This document shows, piece by piece, positions 1-11,774 of a stretch of 64,000 nt of DNA. Each line of letters opens with the position of its first letter. Position 1 is the first letter of the stretch. The notes beneath the pieces were generated by a model. The model ran no database searches. It saw only the letters and a program-made list of their open reading frames with translations, and was not told the origin of the DNA. This stretch comes from Clostridia bacterium UC5.1-1C12 (GTDB lineage Bacteria > Bacillota_I > Bacilli_A > Erysipelotrichales > Erysipelotrichaceae), in NCBI GenBank assembly GCA_001305055.1, contig BBZX01000004.1, forward strand, positions 236,113 through 300,112, given 5' to 3'. A program made the position numbers and the translations under genes.

Positions 1-716
1 TATGGGCCTACCGTTGTGCCGCGGCCAACCTCACTATCCACAATTTTAGAAGCATCAATCAGAACATCATCATGGAGAATCGCATGATCCAGCCATGACC
101 CAGGGAGTATTTTAACATTTTTACCGATCTTTGATGACCCGTAAATCACTACATTGCCATAAATAACAGAGCCTTCACCAATTACGGTATCTTCACTGAT
201 ACAAGCTGTATTCATATCAAGGAACTGTACGCCTCGATTCAGCCATGACCGATTAATCCGCATTCTTAGTGTCTGCTCTGCCTCATAAAGCGATGCACAA
301 TCATTTACTTCACACCATTCGCATGGTTCAGCACTTACGCTTGCCGCTTTTGACAAGTCAGGCTGAAATCCGTTCTTGAAACAAAAAATACCAACATTCT
401 CATCACTCAAAACACATGAATTCTGTTCATCCGCCAGCCGATATAACTCAGCCATCGTCTGACTTTTTAATAATGGCATATTTCCTTTCAAGACAAGTGT
501 GGTTCCAACAGCTTGACTGCTGAAATCAACCGTCGGGATCACTTCAAATCCCGCCGCTTTAACTGCTTCTGATTCACTGACAACAACAACGCTTTCCGCA
601 CCTGCCTGAATCGCATGATCCACTGTCGTTTTCAGCATTGATTTGCCGCAGATTTCACGCAGACAGAAGTCTTGTTCCTGTAAACTGGTTCCGGTCAAAA
701 TGATTGCAGTTTTCAT
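1..716 (-). CDS. GlmU-like protein with degenerate nucleotidyltransferase domain (3' end outside window)
   Basis: The reading frame opens at ATG 716 behind AGGAGG and runs 238 codons to the window edge without a stop. Residues from about 160 on form left-handed beta-helix hexapeptide repeats that resemble the acetyltransferase half of GlmU (start RGVQFLD, then repeats such as VIGEGSVIYGNVVIYG). The N-terminal half resembles a GlmU uridyltransferase but lacks the LAAGxGTRM loop (it reads ILTGTSLQEQ), has GNMPLL where the family has a metal-binding Asp (GDxPL), and is about 70 residues short. GlmU normally makes UDP-GlcNAc in the cytoplasm. Here the pyrophosphorylase activity looks lost, so the protein may only acetylate or be structural. 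Its place beside ispE and rsmA matches the Bacillus-type gene order around glmU. The homology is clear; the function is uncertain. Confidence 0.75.
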   Translation of the reverse strand, partial: MKTAIILTGTSLQEQDFCLREICGKSMLKTTVDHAIQAGAESVVVVSESEAVKAAGFEVIPTVDFSSQAVGTTLVLKGNMPLLKSQTMAELYRLADEQNSCVLSDENVGIFCFKNGFQPDLSKAASVSAEPCEWCEVNDCASLYEAEQTLRMRINRSWLNRGVQFLDMNTACISEDTVIGEGSVIYGNVVIYGSSKIGKNVKILPGSWLDHAILHDDVLIDASKIVDSEVGRGTTVGP

Positions 717-805
717 TAAAAAACCCTCCTTCACTATTTTACCAAATTTTCAATTTAAAAAAAGGTGTTTTTATAACAATTCCATACTTTTTCACAAATT
801 TATAC

Positions 806-1642
806 TTATTTTAAAAGATTTGTATGATAACAGACGCAATCTGCATAAAGATTTGATGCGATTATCTCCTCGATCCGCTGACGGTTTCTGGTTAAACCAA
901 ACAAGGCCGAGCCGCTGCCGGACATTAAAACCGCGTCAAAGCCATCTTTTAACATTTGCTGTTTAAGCTCACCGATCTGCGGAACTAGTTTGAATGCCGG
1001 CTGTTCTAATGTATTACCGATGAGCGGCAGCCATTCCTCATCGCGCCCGGCTTTTAATGCAGATGTAATCCTGGCAATATCAGGATGCTTGGCACGCTTA
1101 AAGTCAAGCAGTTTGAACGCACCGGCGGTTGAAACACCCATCGCCGGTTTCACCAGTATGATTTCATAATTAAAGACAGGTTTGATGGGTTCAATCTTCT
1201 CACCGATACCGCTGACATAAGCCGGCTTATTCATGACACAAAATGGAACGTCGGCGCCGATCTGTTTGCCAAGAGCGGCTAAATCTGTTTCAGGTATATT
1301 CAAATTACAGAGCTGATTGATTCCTCTCATTACCGCAGCAGCATCCGCACTGCCGCCAGCCAGACCGGCCTGCATCGGTATTACCTTATGACAGTCTATC
1401 TTAAAATGCTGCTTCAATTGGTACGTATCCCGCATGAGCTTTACAGCTCTGACAATCGTATTCGTTTCATCAAAAGGCATGGCTTTATCACATGTGTAGC
1501 AATCCTCATCACTGAATTCAATCGTCAGCGTATCATGGAAGGTCAAGGGCAGCATAATCATTGACAATTCATGATATCCGTCAGGCCGCCGGCATACGAC
1601 ATCAAGGCTTAAATTAATCTTTGCATAAGCTGATTCCCGCAT
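806..1642 (-). CDS. ispE: 4-diphosphocytidyl-2-C-methyl-D-erythritol kinase
   Basis: IspE phosphorylates CDP-methylerythritol with ATP in the MEP pathway to isoprenoid precursors. The protein has the N-terminal AKINLSLDV motif, a DGYHEL motif, the GHMP-kinase ATP loop PMQAGLAGGSADAAA near residue 100, and a C-terminal MSGSGSALFG. The chosen start at 1642 gives 278 residues, the usual family length; an upstream in-frame extension is only the opposite frame of rsmA. It overlaps the rsmA 3' end by about 29 nt, so the two are probably translated as one operon, and this gene is followed by the GlmU-like gene. Confidence 0.95.
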   Translation of the reverse strand: MRESAYAKINLSLDVVCRRPDGYHELSMIMLPLTFHDTLTIEFSDEDCYTCDKAMPFDETNTIVRAVKLMRDTYQLKQHFKIDCHKVIPMQAGLAGGSADAAAVMRGINQLCNLNIPETDLAALGKQIGADVPFCVMNKPAYVSGIGEKIEPIKPVFNYEIILVKPAMGVSTAGAFKLLDFKRAKHPDIARITSALKAGRDEEWLPLIGNTLEQPAFKLVPQIGELKQQMLKDGFDAVLMSGSGSALFGLTRNRQRIEEIIASNLYADCVCYHTNLLK

Positions 1643-2485
1643 TTTCCACACTCCTATATAGACTGATAAATTCTTCCAATCCACAGCTTTCTGCCCTTCT
1701 GGCAGGATCAATGCCGCTGTCCGTCAGTACTTTGCGCGCTGATTCCTTATCACCGATCGTTTCTGAAAGGTTATTCAGCAAAGTTTTACGGCGCTGAGTA
1801 AAGCAGCCTTTCACTAATTTATAAAATATTGGTTCATTGATCGTCGGATCATTTTCTTTAAACCGAAACTGCAGCACTGCGGAGTCTACATTCGGCTTGG
1901 GGTTAAATACATTTTTGGGTACCTTCAGCACATTTTTAACTGTACAGCGATACTGTGTGATAACACTGAGCGCATTATAGTCCTTCGTATTGCATTTAGC
2001 CGCGAAACGATCCGCCACTTCCTTTTGCATCATTACAGTTATTTGTGAAATACCCGCGTCTGCTTCAAAGATTTTAAATAGAATCGGCGTTGTAATATAA
2101 TAAGGCAGATTGGCCGCCACTACAACCTCATATCCCTCCTCCAAATAGGTTTAGTCACTGCTTTTAAGTCAATATTTAAAAAATCCTGAAGGACGACCTC
2201 GACATTGTCACATTCCGCAAGCGTATCGGCAAGCACTGCCGGCAGCCGTTCATCTATCTCAAAAGCAACTACTTTATCCGCTTCCTTGCTCAGCATCTGT
2301 GTCAGCGCTCCGATACCCGGGCCGATTTCGAAGACTGCGCACTTGCCCTTTGTCACTGCTGCTGCCGCTATTTTACTGACAATGCCCGGTTCAATCAGAA
2401 AATTCTGACCGTAATTTTTCTTCGCATATAAATCATGTTTTTCAAGAATTTCTTTGGTTCTTGACGGTGTCGCTATTACTTTCAT
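1614..2485 (-). CDS. rsmA: 16S rRNA dimethyladenosine transferase (one-base frameshift)
   Basis: RsmA (KsgA) dimethylates two adjacent adenines near the 3' end of 16S rRNA during 30S assembly. The N-terminal part carries KNYGQNFL and the SAM-binding loop FEIGPGIGALT. The C-terminal part carries the catalytic NLPYY and the QRRKTL region. The two parts lie in different frames; adding one base in the CC run near 2146-2150 joins ...KAVTKP to YLEEGYEVVVAANLPYY and restores about 290 residues. The start at 2485 has AGGAGG six bases upstream, inside the end of rnmV. The break is most likely a sequencing error. Confidence 0.93.
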
Positions 2486-3020
2486 CCTTTTCCTCCTCAA
2501 TCATTTCCCTTAATTCATCTTCTGTGACTTGAATCATATTCAGCCGCTTAAACAATGTCTTGGCATTTGCCTTGCCGATAAACAGCCGCTCACCGATCCG
2601 CTCGCGCAGCCATGCCGAATTTTCTTTGCCATTTAAACCAAGAGCATTAAAAACATCCCAACTGATAGTTTCCTCAATCTTATCCGTATAAGTCATACAA
2701 TTCTTTAACGATTCTTCAAGATCCTCACGCTTTGCATGTTCAACACCCACCTTTTTTGTCGTATGAGCCTTACCTTTCGCAATGAATGCATTCTTGCAGT
2801 TCGGTACTGCCTTGTTGATGGCATCTCTGATCTTATTACCGGGCGCATCAGGATCTGTAAATATAATGACTCCCCGCTTTTCATTTGCTAAACGAATCGC
2901 CGCCAGTGTTTTCTTACCCAGATGTGTACCCTGTGTCTCAATCGTATCACAATCAAAATGACTTTTAAGTACATTACTGTCGTTTTTTCCTTCAACTACA
3001 ATGATTTCTTTTATTTTCAT
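2442..3020 (-). CDS. rnmV: ribonuclease M5 (5S rRNA maturation)
   Basis: RNase M5 cleaves precursor 5S rRNA in Gram-positive bacteria. The Toprim domain is visible: IIVVEGKNDSNVL near the N-terminus, and FTDPDAPG as the second acidic motif around residue 55, followed by the family-typical FIAKGKAHTTKKVGVEHA. It is about 192 residues, normal for the family. The start at 3020 is preferred because AAGGA lies eight bases upstream, while the in-frame ATG at 3029 overlaps that ribosome site. The 3' end overlaps rsmA by 44 nt, the usual gene order in Firmicutes. Confidence 0.95.
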   Translation of the reverse strand: MKIKEIIVVEGKNDSNVLKSHFDCDTIETQGTHLGKKTLAAIRLANEKRGVIIFTDPDAPGNKIRDAINKAVPNCKNAFIAKGKAHTTKKVGVEHAKREDLEESLKNCMTYTDKIEETISWDVFNALGLNGKENSAWLRERIGERLFIGKANAKTLFKRLNMIQVTEDELREMIEEEKDESNSDTVKNQRNS

Positions 3021-3112
3021 GCTGATCATCCTTACCGCCCTATTTTACCACGAATCCGCTATTTAGAATAGTTTCTCAAAGGGTAATTCCATCAGAAAGC
3101 TGTCTTTTAAAA

Positions 3113-3167
3113 AGAACTTAAAAAGCTCGTATACGCTGTATTAATGAATTTACAGCTAATTACGAGC
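3113..3167 (-). terminator. rho-independent terminator after beta-glucoside locus 1
   Basis: Nested perfect arms GCTCGTA (3125-3131) with TACGAGC (3161-3167), and GCTGTA (3135-3140) with TACAGC (3151-3156), form a long hairpin. On the minus strand it is followed by a T-rich stretch (TTTTTAAG). It lies about 50 bases past the stop of the YczE-like gene. Confidence 0.65.
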
Positions 3168-3213
3168 AAGTATATAATTTATTTATTCAGTCAGCATGAA
3201 CCGGCAGTTCTTT

Positions 3214-5284
<2,071 letters not shown>

Positions 5285-5349
5285 CTATTTGTTCTCCTTT
5301 AAAGAAGTGGGAAGAGTTTCTTCCCACCTAATTGTATAGTTTTATGTTA

Positions 5350-6692
5350 CTAATCCTCATCAAAGCCGATGATCCACGTAATAACAAAGCCTAAAACTGT
5401 TGCCATTACCGCTGCCGCACAAGCAAGATAGAAATTGCTCATCGAACCACCCATGAAATCGGCAGTGTCAGGAATGAACAGGAAGCTGTCGCATAAGCAC
5501 GGATATCAAAGATACCGATAAAGACACCTGTGATTGCGGAAGCTATGATTGCAGAAATGAGCGGTTTTTTCATACGAATCAAAACACCATATAATGCTGG
5601 CTCGGTAACGGATAGCAATGCGGTAATTCCTGTGGAAATACCTACTTCCTTATTTTCAGCCTTCTTTGCCTTGAAACCGACAGCCAAAGCGGCTCCGGCA
5701 ATTGCCAGATTGGCAGCTAATGCCTTTGAGAAAAGCAAGGAAGAACCGACAGCCGTGATTTCATTTACAATTAACGGAGTAATAATCGTATGCATGCCTA
5801 CCATAACCAATAATGGGTGTAATGCAGATAAAATCGCCATTGAAAGGCCGCCGAAGCTTGTTACCCAAATACAGAATTGAGCAAGTGCAGAACCGACAAT
5901 CGTACCAATCGGTCCTAAAACCATCAGCGTGAATGGAAACATGATCATAGCTAATGCAAACGGACGAACGATCGATTTGATCGCATTCGGTGTAACTTTA
6001 AGAATCGCTTTATCCAGCACTGACATTACCGGCACCATCAATAATGCCGGAACGATGTTAGACGTATATTTTACAGTCATTAATGGGATGCCAAAGATTG
6101 ATAGTCCCTCAACACCGGTCACAGCTGCTGAACAGAGTGCCAGCATGATGAAAGCAGCTACATATTCATTGGTTTTTAATCTTCTGGCACCTGCAAAAGC
6201 AACCATAACCGGCAGATATGAATAAGCCGCATTAGCCAGTGCATTCAGCAGTATATAAGTGGAAGATTCATTCGTCAATACATTGAAATTCAGCAATAAT
6301 GCCAAAACAGCACTGATGAGTCCCGAACCTATTAATACAGGCAATGTCGGTGTAATACAGCCGCTGATAAATGCAAAAATCTGATTTATTTTACTTTCTT
6401 TTTGATCTTCAGCTTTTGTACTCTCTGTTACAGGCGCAGCCTCAGCATCAGGAAGCAATGGAAGTATTTCATTATATAACTGTTCCACTTCTACACCAAT
6501 AATCACCTGAAACATTCCGCCTTGCTTAACGATCCCCTTAACACCTTTTAACCCTTTTAATGCTTCTTCATCAGCTTTTGTATCATCATTTAATACAAAA
6601 CGCAGACGAGTCATACAATGCGTGTGTGTGTTGATGTTTTCTTTACCACCTAAATACTCAATAATTTTAGGTGCTGTTTCTTTAAAATTCAT
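5350..6692 (-). CDS. PTS beta-glucoside transporter EIIBC (one-base frameshift near the C-terminus)
   Basis: The protein has an N-terminal EIIB domain with the phosphocysteine motif HCMTRLRF at about residue 26, a short linker, then a polytopic EIIC domain with GITALLSVTEPALYG. No fused EIIA is present, so phosphate must come from another EIIA. It takes up and phosphorylates beta-glucosides. The apparent stop at 5439 follows loss of one base in a CC run at about 5480-5482. With it restored, the protein continues through FIPDTADFMGGS and NFYLACAAAV to a stop at 5350, giving about 447 residues. The ATG at 6692 follows AAGGAGG. It lies between its regulator and the GH1 enzyme. Confidence 0.9.
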
Positions 6693-6804
6693 TTTTAATC
6701 CTCCTTATATTAATCAAGAATTTACCTTGCAGCTATATAATAAAAGGATTCATTCAGTCGAACAAGAACATGAATTTCTTTAAATCCGGAAATTTAGTGA
6801 ACAA

Positions 6805-8519
6805 TTAAAGTTTCTGTTCCTTCATCATCTGCCCAAAGCGATTAATCAATCGATGATAAAACAAGAAAGTGCCTTTTGAATTATAATTAAATAAGAAAAA
6901 ACGATGGCCATGCCAGCTTGTTTCCACAACCATAGTTTCTAATTCATCATTGAGCGAGGTCATTAAATAACAATCATTGATACAAATGATTTCCCGGTTC
7001 ACCGCAATTTTTACACCATGAATTTGAATCATTTCTTCAGCTTCTAAATAGTCACCATAAAAGATTTTCACAGGACGGTTTTTATATACGATGCGATCAA
7101 TTGCTTCATAGTCTTGACTATTGATAAATGGATGTATTTTTAAAAAAGGAACATTACCAAAAGAGCCAAGAATACTTTTGGTGCCTAAAATCAAAGCATA
7201 ATTCTTTTCTGTCAAGCGTTTTTCTATATCCCACCGAACATAAATAGGTGTAATGGTTGCTTTTGAACCGAAATGTTTTTCTAAATCGGTTTTAATCATA
7301 TTACATTGCGATATATTGCTTTCATATAGAAGCATATTTTCATGAATAACGACATGTTTGCGGTACAGCCCCTGTACATGCATTGCCATATAAGCACGAT
7401 TTTCATTATCAGGTTTTATTTGAGTATAAGCAGTAATTAATTCACATAGCTTTCCGCAAAGCATGTATGCACTAAGTAAACGCTGCAGCATCTGATCAAA
7501 TGTAAAATCGTTTAAATGGGTTCTGCGGAAACCTTTTTTTAATAATTCATCTAAATGAGCGATTAAAGAATCTGCTTCATCAAGACGCAGCAGCTCTTCA
7601 TGGTATTCATTGTTGACCCACTCGATGAATTGACTGACAATCGTATATGCCAATGGGTTTTCAATTACCGCCCGATTCAAAGAGGCAAGCGGCAGCGATG
7701 ACAATTCCTTATAAGATATGTGGATATCGACTTTCTTTAGGGCATCGGCAACATCCTTAAAAATAGCGTCATCTTTGACATGCATAGGTTCTAAGTAACA
7801 GCCGTGGTTTGTTCTTTGTATTATTATCATGATATGAACAATTAATTTTGTAATATTCTCATTGGATAACACAAAATGATGTTCATTTAAAAAACATTTA
7901 TTATTTCCTGTACATCATATAATTTTTGCTGATACTCCTTTTCAAGATAATTTAAAAGATGGCGGTTCTCTGTTGCTTGTCCCTCACCTTTCACAAAAGT
8001 CCGCACAAGCAGTTCTCTAATCGCTTTTTCATCAGCATTAAGACGCATTCCCTTACGAGAAGAAATGGAAATAGAAGCCATTGGCACCATGAGTGGAATC
8101 TCTTTCTCTAATTCATGGACAATGCCTGAAATGCTTGACTTGGATACATACATTTTATCTGCCAGCATATTCATCGAAATATAACCGCTTGTACGGCATA
8201 GATAAGTAAGGATAAATATTTTACGTTCCTCTGCTTCACTGCCTAATGTTTGTCCTTCATCTTCATGAATAATTTCTTCATACGCATTTAAAAATTCCTC
8301 TTTTTTCTCAAAAGGAATACTAATTCTGCCATCCTTTTCGCAAAGCGATAATTGATATTTTTTGAGTGCATTTTGGATCATCTGTAAATCACTTTTCAGT
8401 GTTTTCTCACTTATACCTCCCTGAGTACACAGCTCTTTATCACTTGCGCCAAAATAACTTGCGATAATTTCCCTTAAGAATTTCTTCTGCCTGTTTATCA
8501 TATAAAAATTATGACACAT
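6805..8519 (-). CDS. PRD-domain transcriptional regulator of locus 1 (one-base frameshift)
   Basis: A BglG/MtlR-type regulator of about 571 residues. The first 55 residues hold a helix-turn-helix (KELCTQGGISEKTLKSDLQMIQ) and a second HTH lies near 120 (MNMLADKMYVSKSSISGIVHELE). PRD-like helical domains and a degenerate EIIB-like C-terminus follow. PRDs are phosphorylated by HPr and EII proteins to set activity. No RNA-binding CAT domain is visible, so it is probably a DNA-binding regulator rather than an antiterminator. One base is missing in the T6 run (plus positions 7889-7894), where INVF joins LNEHHFVLSNEN. It lies upstream of and codirectional with EIIBC. ATG 8519 is used; the in-frame ATG 8501 is an alternative. 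Confidence 0.8.
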
Positions 8520-8612
8520 TCCTTTTATTCACGCAAGGATATGATTTTTGATATACACAAGCGTCAACTATCAAGAAGATGGCAATCTGATTAAGTGAAA
8601 ATTCCTATATAA

Positions 8613-8640
8613 GAAAAAAACGAAGTCATTAAGACTCCGT
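8613..8640 (-). terminator. terminator of the 3D-domain lipoprotein gene
   Basis: On the minus strand the arms ACGGAGTC and GACTTCGT (one G-U pair, loop TTAAT) are followed directly by seven Ts. The hairpin starts at the base next to the TAG stop at 8641. Confidence 0.8.
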
Positions 8641-9462
8641 CTATACCGCGCAGGCTCTTGGACCTGTTCGTCCGCCCACGCGTTCAATAATCACTTTAGG
8701 ATTGTTCAAAGCATAATTAATTGACATATTGTGTTCAGATTCACTGCCGATAAATAAATCAAGCTTTGCACCGCGGATAGCACCGCCGCGATCCATGACA
8801 ATAGCCTGGAAAGGTACGCCGGGAGTTAATCCCTCACCGCTGTATCCATGATCATAAATCGTCAGAATCGAACAGAATGGAATACTTGGATCAGCCGCTA
8901 CAATATAGTAACCGCCATAAGTAATGCCTTCGCTCCATTCACCATTAGGCTGCAATACACTGTGCTTCCCTACCGAAGCACCGCCGGCTGTTCCAGAATA
9001 ACCGCTTTCTGCACCGCCGCAGCCTACGCAGTCAACACCATAGCTGGTCATTCTTGGATAAAATTCAGAGCCAACAGTCACGCTGCCGCCAAACTTCATC
9101 ATCGGCGCCACCGCATCTTCAACTCGTTTAGAGCCAAGTACCGGTGTCTTGGAGATAACTTCTCCTTCTTCATTGCGGGTTACAAAAAAGTCTTCATAAG
9201 TTGTCTCTGGAATGCCCTCTACATAAGAGGCAATCCAGTCGATTCCTTCACCGCCGTCATAATCAGCATAGACCATAGCCGGCAATGAATCTGAAGTTGT
9301 AACCACTGTTTCCACTTCGACCTGAAATTCATCAGGTGCATCTATTTCAGTCTTTGTTCTTAATACCAGCTGATTGCCGGCATCAAGTTTGACCGTACTT
9401 ACACAACCACATAATGTGAAAACCGTCATGAACAATCCGAAAAAAATTCGTTTTAAATTCAT
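8641..9462 (-). CDS. 3D (Asp-Asp-Asp) domain lipoprotein
   Basis: A 273-residue exported protein. It starts MNLKRIFFGLF with a lipobox-like FTLCGC at about residue 20, so it is probably lipid-anchored outside the membrane. The C-terminal half holds a 3D domain with YIVAADPSIPFCSI, FQAIVMDRGGAIRGAKLDLF and the conserved acidic residues typical of MltA-like/stationary-phase hydrolases that act on peptidoglycan. The start at 9462 is chosen because GGAGG lies seven bases upstream; a longer in-frame extension has no signal. It is monocistronic with its own terminator. Enzymatic activity is inferred from family only. Confidence 0.85.
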   Translation of the reverse strand: MNLKRIFFGLFMTVFTLCGCVSTVKLDAGNQLVLRTKTEIDAPDEFQVEVETVVTTSDSLPAMVYADYDGGEGIDWIASYVEGIPETTYEDFFVTRNEEGEVISKTPVLGSKRVEDAVAPMMKFGGSVTVGSEFYPRMTSYGVDCVGCGGAESGYSGTAGGASVGKHSVLQPNGEWSEGITYGGYYIVAADPSIPFCSILTIYDHGYSGEGLTPGVPFQAIVMDRGGAIRGAKLDLFIGSESEHNMSINYALNNPKVIIERVGGRTGPRACAV

Positions 9463-9905
9463 AATTTCCTCCTTTTTCACGAAAGCTTGAAAAGTATAAC
9501 ACAGATTATTTATCTTGTCCAATTTTTATGCTTTTTCACTTGTTTTTTTTAGCGTTATTCCCACTTTTTTATGAGAATATTGCCCTCTCATTTTTCACAA
9601 GCATTTCACAAAGTTCCTAACTAAAGCGGTTTACTAACATTGATTTTGTCATAAAACCCCACTTTTTTGTAATTTATCTTGTGAAATTTGTATTTTTATT
9701 GTCAATTGAATAATTTTTGTTTATTTTTTTTGCTTTTTTTCGCTTTCAACCTCTATTCTATGCATGTATTCTTCCTGTTATGACGAATTTTATACCTTTC
9801 ATATTAAACATTTGGAAGGAATACATTCACAATAAAATAGAAATCAGCAGGTATTCTCCGCTTTGACTGCATCTGCTGCCAACCATATAAATTAAATGTG
9901 TATAC
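9463..9905. other. AT-rich intergenic region
   Basis: No coding frame, RNA gene or repeat could be supported. The stretch between about 9530 and 9730 is very T-rich on the plus strand, and presumably holds the promoter of the 3D lipoprotein gene on the minus strand. A TTGACA-like box occurs near 9700 but no matching -10 was found at proper spacing. Confidence 0.5.
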
Positions 9906-9950
9906 AATGTAAAAAGTCCGCCTTCATTAAGACTGCGGACTTTTTACATT
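9906..9950. terminator. perfect 15-16 bp hairpin terminator overlapping the NUDIX 3' end
   Basis: AATGTAAAAAGTCCG (9906-9920) is the exact reverse complement of 9936-9950, with about 15 loop bases; one more C-G pair extends it. Both strands end in a T run, so it can act in both directions. The last codons and the stop of the NUDIX gene lie inside it. Confidence 0.85.
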
Positions 9951-10352
9951 TATTAATTCAGTTTTATTGCTCAGCTTTTTTATACGCTGTATCATTTCAA
10001 TATCTGCAGGACAGAACGAATATTCATCAATTTGACTTGGTGATACCCATGCCATACGCTGATGGACATTCATATGCAGCTCATCATTCATCAGTATTGC
10101 CTTATAGAAAGCGAAGTGAATCTCATTTTCCGGATAGACATAAGAGCTCTCTTCATAAAGGTCAAGGATTTTAATATCCGCATTTAATTCTTCTTTACAT
10201 TCTCTGATTGCGCAAGCTTCTAATGTTTCATTGGCTTCCAGCTTACCGCCGGGAAATTCCCACAGCTCTGAACAGCTGCCGCCGGCTTGGCGCTGACAAA
10301 TTAAAATTTCATTTTTATTATTATAAATGATAGCCGCCGCTACGTGCTTCGT
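9927..10352 (-). CDS. NUDIX hydrolase, MutT-like (possible ACG start)
   Basis: About 141 residues. The NUDIX box is complete: GGKLEANETLEACAIRECKEEL at about residues 35-56 with the REx2EE metal site. The N-terminal HVAAAIIYNNKNEILICQRQ and WEFPGGK resemble MutT-type pyrophosphohydrolases that clean oxidised nucleotides; the exact substrate is unknown. No ATG, GTG or TTG opens this frame after the in-frame stop. GAGGTG lies five bases before an ACG codon at 10352, where an ATG would give MKHVAAA. Alternatively one base is missing after GTG at about 10360. It is third in the operon after the SuhB-like and DUF5662 genes. Confidence 0.8.
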   Translation of the reverse strand, partial: TKHVAAAIIYNNKNEILICQRQAGGSCSELWEFPGGKLEANETLEACAIRECKEELNADIKILDLYEESSYVYPENEIHFAFYKAILMNDELHMNVHQRMAWVSPSQIDEYSFCPADIEMIQRIKKLSNKTELINVKSPQS

Positions 10353-10361
10353 GTCGTCACC

Positions 10362-10888
10362 TCATTGATTTTTTAATATTTCTTTCCTTATATATTGTAC
10401 GGTCGTATCAAGATCTGTATCAGCCAGCATTTTAAGCATTGTTTCAAGCAGCTGATGTGTATCGGGATGCATCATATAGCGATGTCGTCCGCGCAGATAA
10501 TACTCATAAGGTGCTTGATCTGTATATTTATCTTTTTGATAGATTCTGGTTGCTGTCACCCGATCACAAAACATTTCCACAACATAGTTAACCGGCATCG
10601 CGGTACCCTGCATGCCATTCTTCCCCAAATCAACCCAATATTCCCAATGATGCTTATTGCGTCCTTTATGATGCAGCCAGCCCAATGAATAGCCAAGCGT
10701 TTCTTTTTCCTTTTCAATCGGTGACCGGTTGCCTTGAAATACTTCACACCCGCTGAAAATTCTACCCAAGAATACTTCGATAAGTCATGAAGCAATCCCT
10801 GTTTATACAGACCACAGCGAAAGCATAACTGACCAACCTTAATTTTATGTGCTGTAATGGTGGAGAAATGGCCCACAAGCTTATTCAT
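10362..10888 (-). CDS. DUF5662 family protein (one-base frameshift)
   Basis: About 175 residues resembling a conserved Firmicutes family of unknown function. It shows a histidine/aspartate-rich N-terminus with LLHDLSKYSWVEF, then QGNRSPIEKEKETLGYS and LHHKGRNKHHWEYW. The HD and HH motifs suggest a metal-dependent HD-like fold, but no activity is known to me. The two halves join if one T is added to the TTT run at plus positions 10737-10739 (KYF then QGNRSP). The start at 10888 overlaps the upstream SuhB-like gene by eight bases, and its TGA stop overlaps the ribosome site of the NUDIX gene, so the three genes form a tight operon. Confidence 0.8.
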
Positions 10889-11665
10889 GCCGCCCTTCCT
10901 CAATAAGCTTTACCATATCCTCAAAGCATTCCTGATTAGCGGCCACTAAACCGATTGGATGATCATAATTAAAGGTTTCCGGTTCAAGTACATGTAGCTT
11001 ACCGCCGGCATTGCGCAGGATTACTTCACCAGCCGCAAAATCCCATGGTGACAGACTTTCCTCATAATATGCATCAACACGTCCGGAAGCCACATAGCAC
11101 AGATCCATTGCCGCTGAACCGGAACGGCGGATATCCCGGCAATTTAAAAAGATTCGTTTGGCTAGTTCAAAAGTCATATCAGCCTTTTCTTTATGATAAG
11201 GAGATGTACCAATCAGCACTAACGCGTCTCCTAATTTATTCTGACTCAAATGAATCGGCTGTTCATTCAGCCGGCTGCCTTCACCATTAACACCGACAAA
11301 GGCCTCATTCAGATAAGGATTATAAACAACTCCGATCACCCCGCGTTTTGATGCAGCAAGGCAATTGATATACAGGAATGCTTATATTCATAGGCATAAT
11401 TTGTTGTACCGTCAATTGGATCAATCACCCATGTATAACCATCACTGATATTTCTGACATTATCCTCTTCTGCAATAAAAGTTGATTCCGGAATTAACTT
11501 CGCGCACTCACTCATAATATAACGCTGTGATGCCAGATCCATATTGGTAACAATATCCGCTGAGCCGCCTTTTTCCATAATTTCCTTACTGGCAGCACTG
11601 GTAATCTTTAATCCGGCATTGCGGGCAACGGTTTCTATTTTCTTAGCTAACTGTACATAATCCAT
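10881..11665 (-). CDS. inositol monophosphatase (SuhB-like) family protein (one-base frameshift)
   Basis: About 261 residues. The lithium-sensitive phosphatase motifs are present: EEDN (metal site), WVIDPIDGTTNY, and near the C-terminus SPWDFAAGEVILRNAGG. The family removes phosphate from inositol-1-phosphate, or from PAP and sugar phosphates; the substrate here is not determinable. The halves are joined by one extra G in the G4 run at 11339-11342 (HQNAG then VIGVVYNP). ATG 11665 is favoured over 11671 because GAGAGG lies eight bases upstream. It is the first gene of a three-gene minus operon, divergent from mnmE. Confidence 0.9.
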
Positions 11666-11774
11666 ATTCATGACCTCTCTTTTTTCCACTTCATCATTAT
11701 AGCACAAATTTCTTCAGTGTTTTCTTATGATGTTTTAAGGGAAACATGGTAAAATAAATGAACGAGGTGATTCT

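Noticed and set aside
8501..8519. Antiterminator with RNA target before EIIBC of locus 1
   Set aside because: The regulator lacks a CAT RNA-binding domain, and no RAT-like hairpin overlapping a terminator was seen at 6693-6804.
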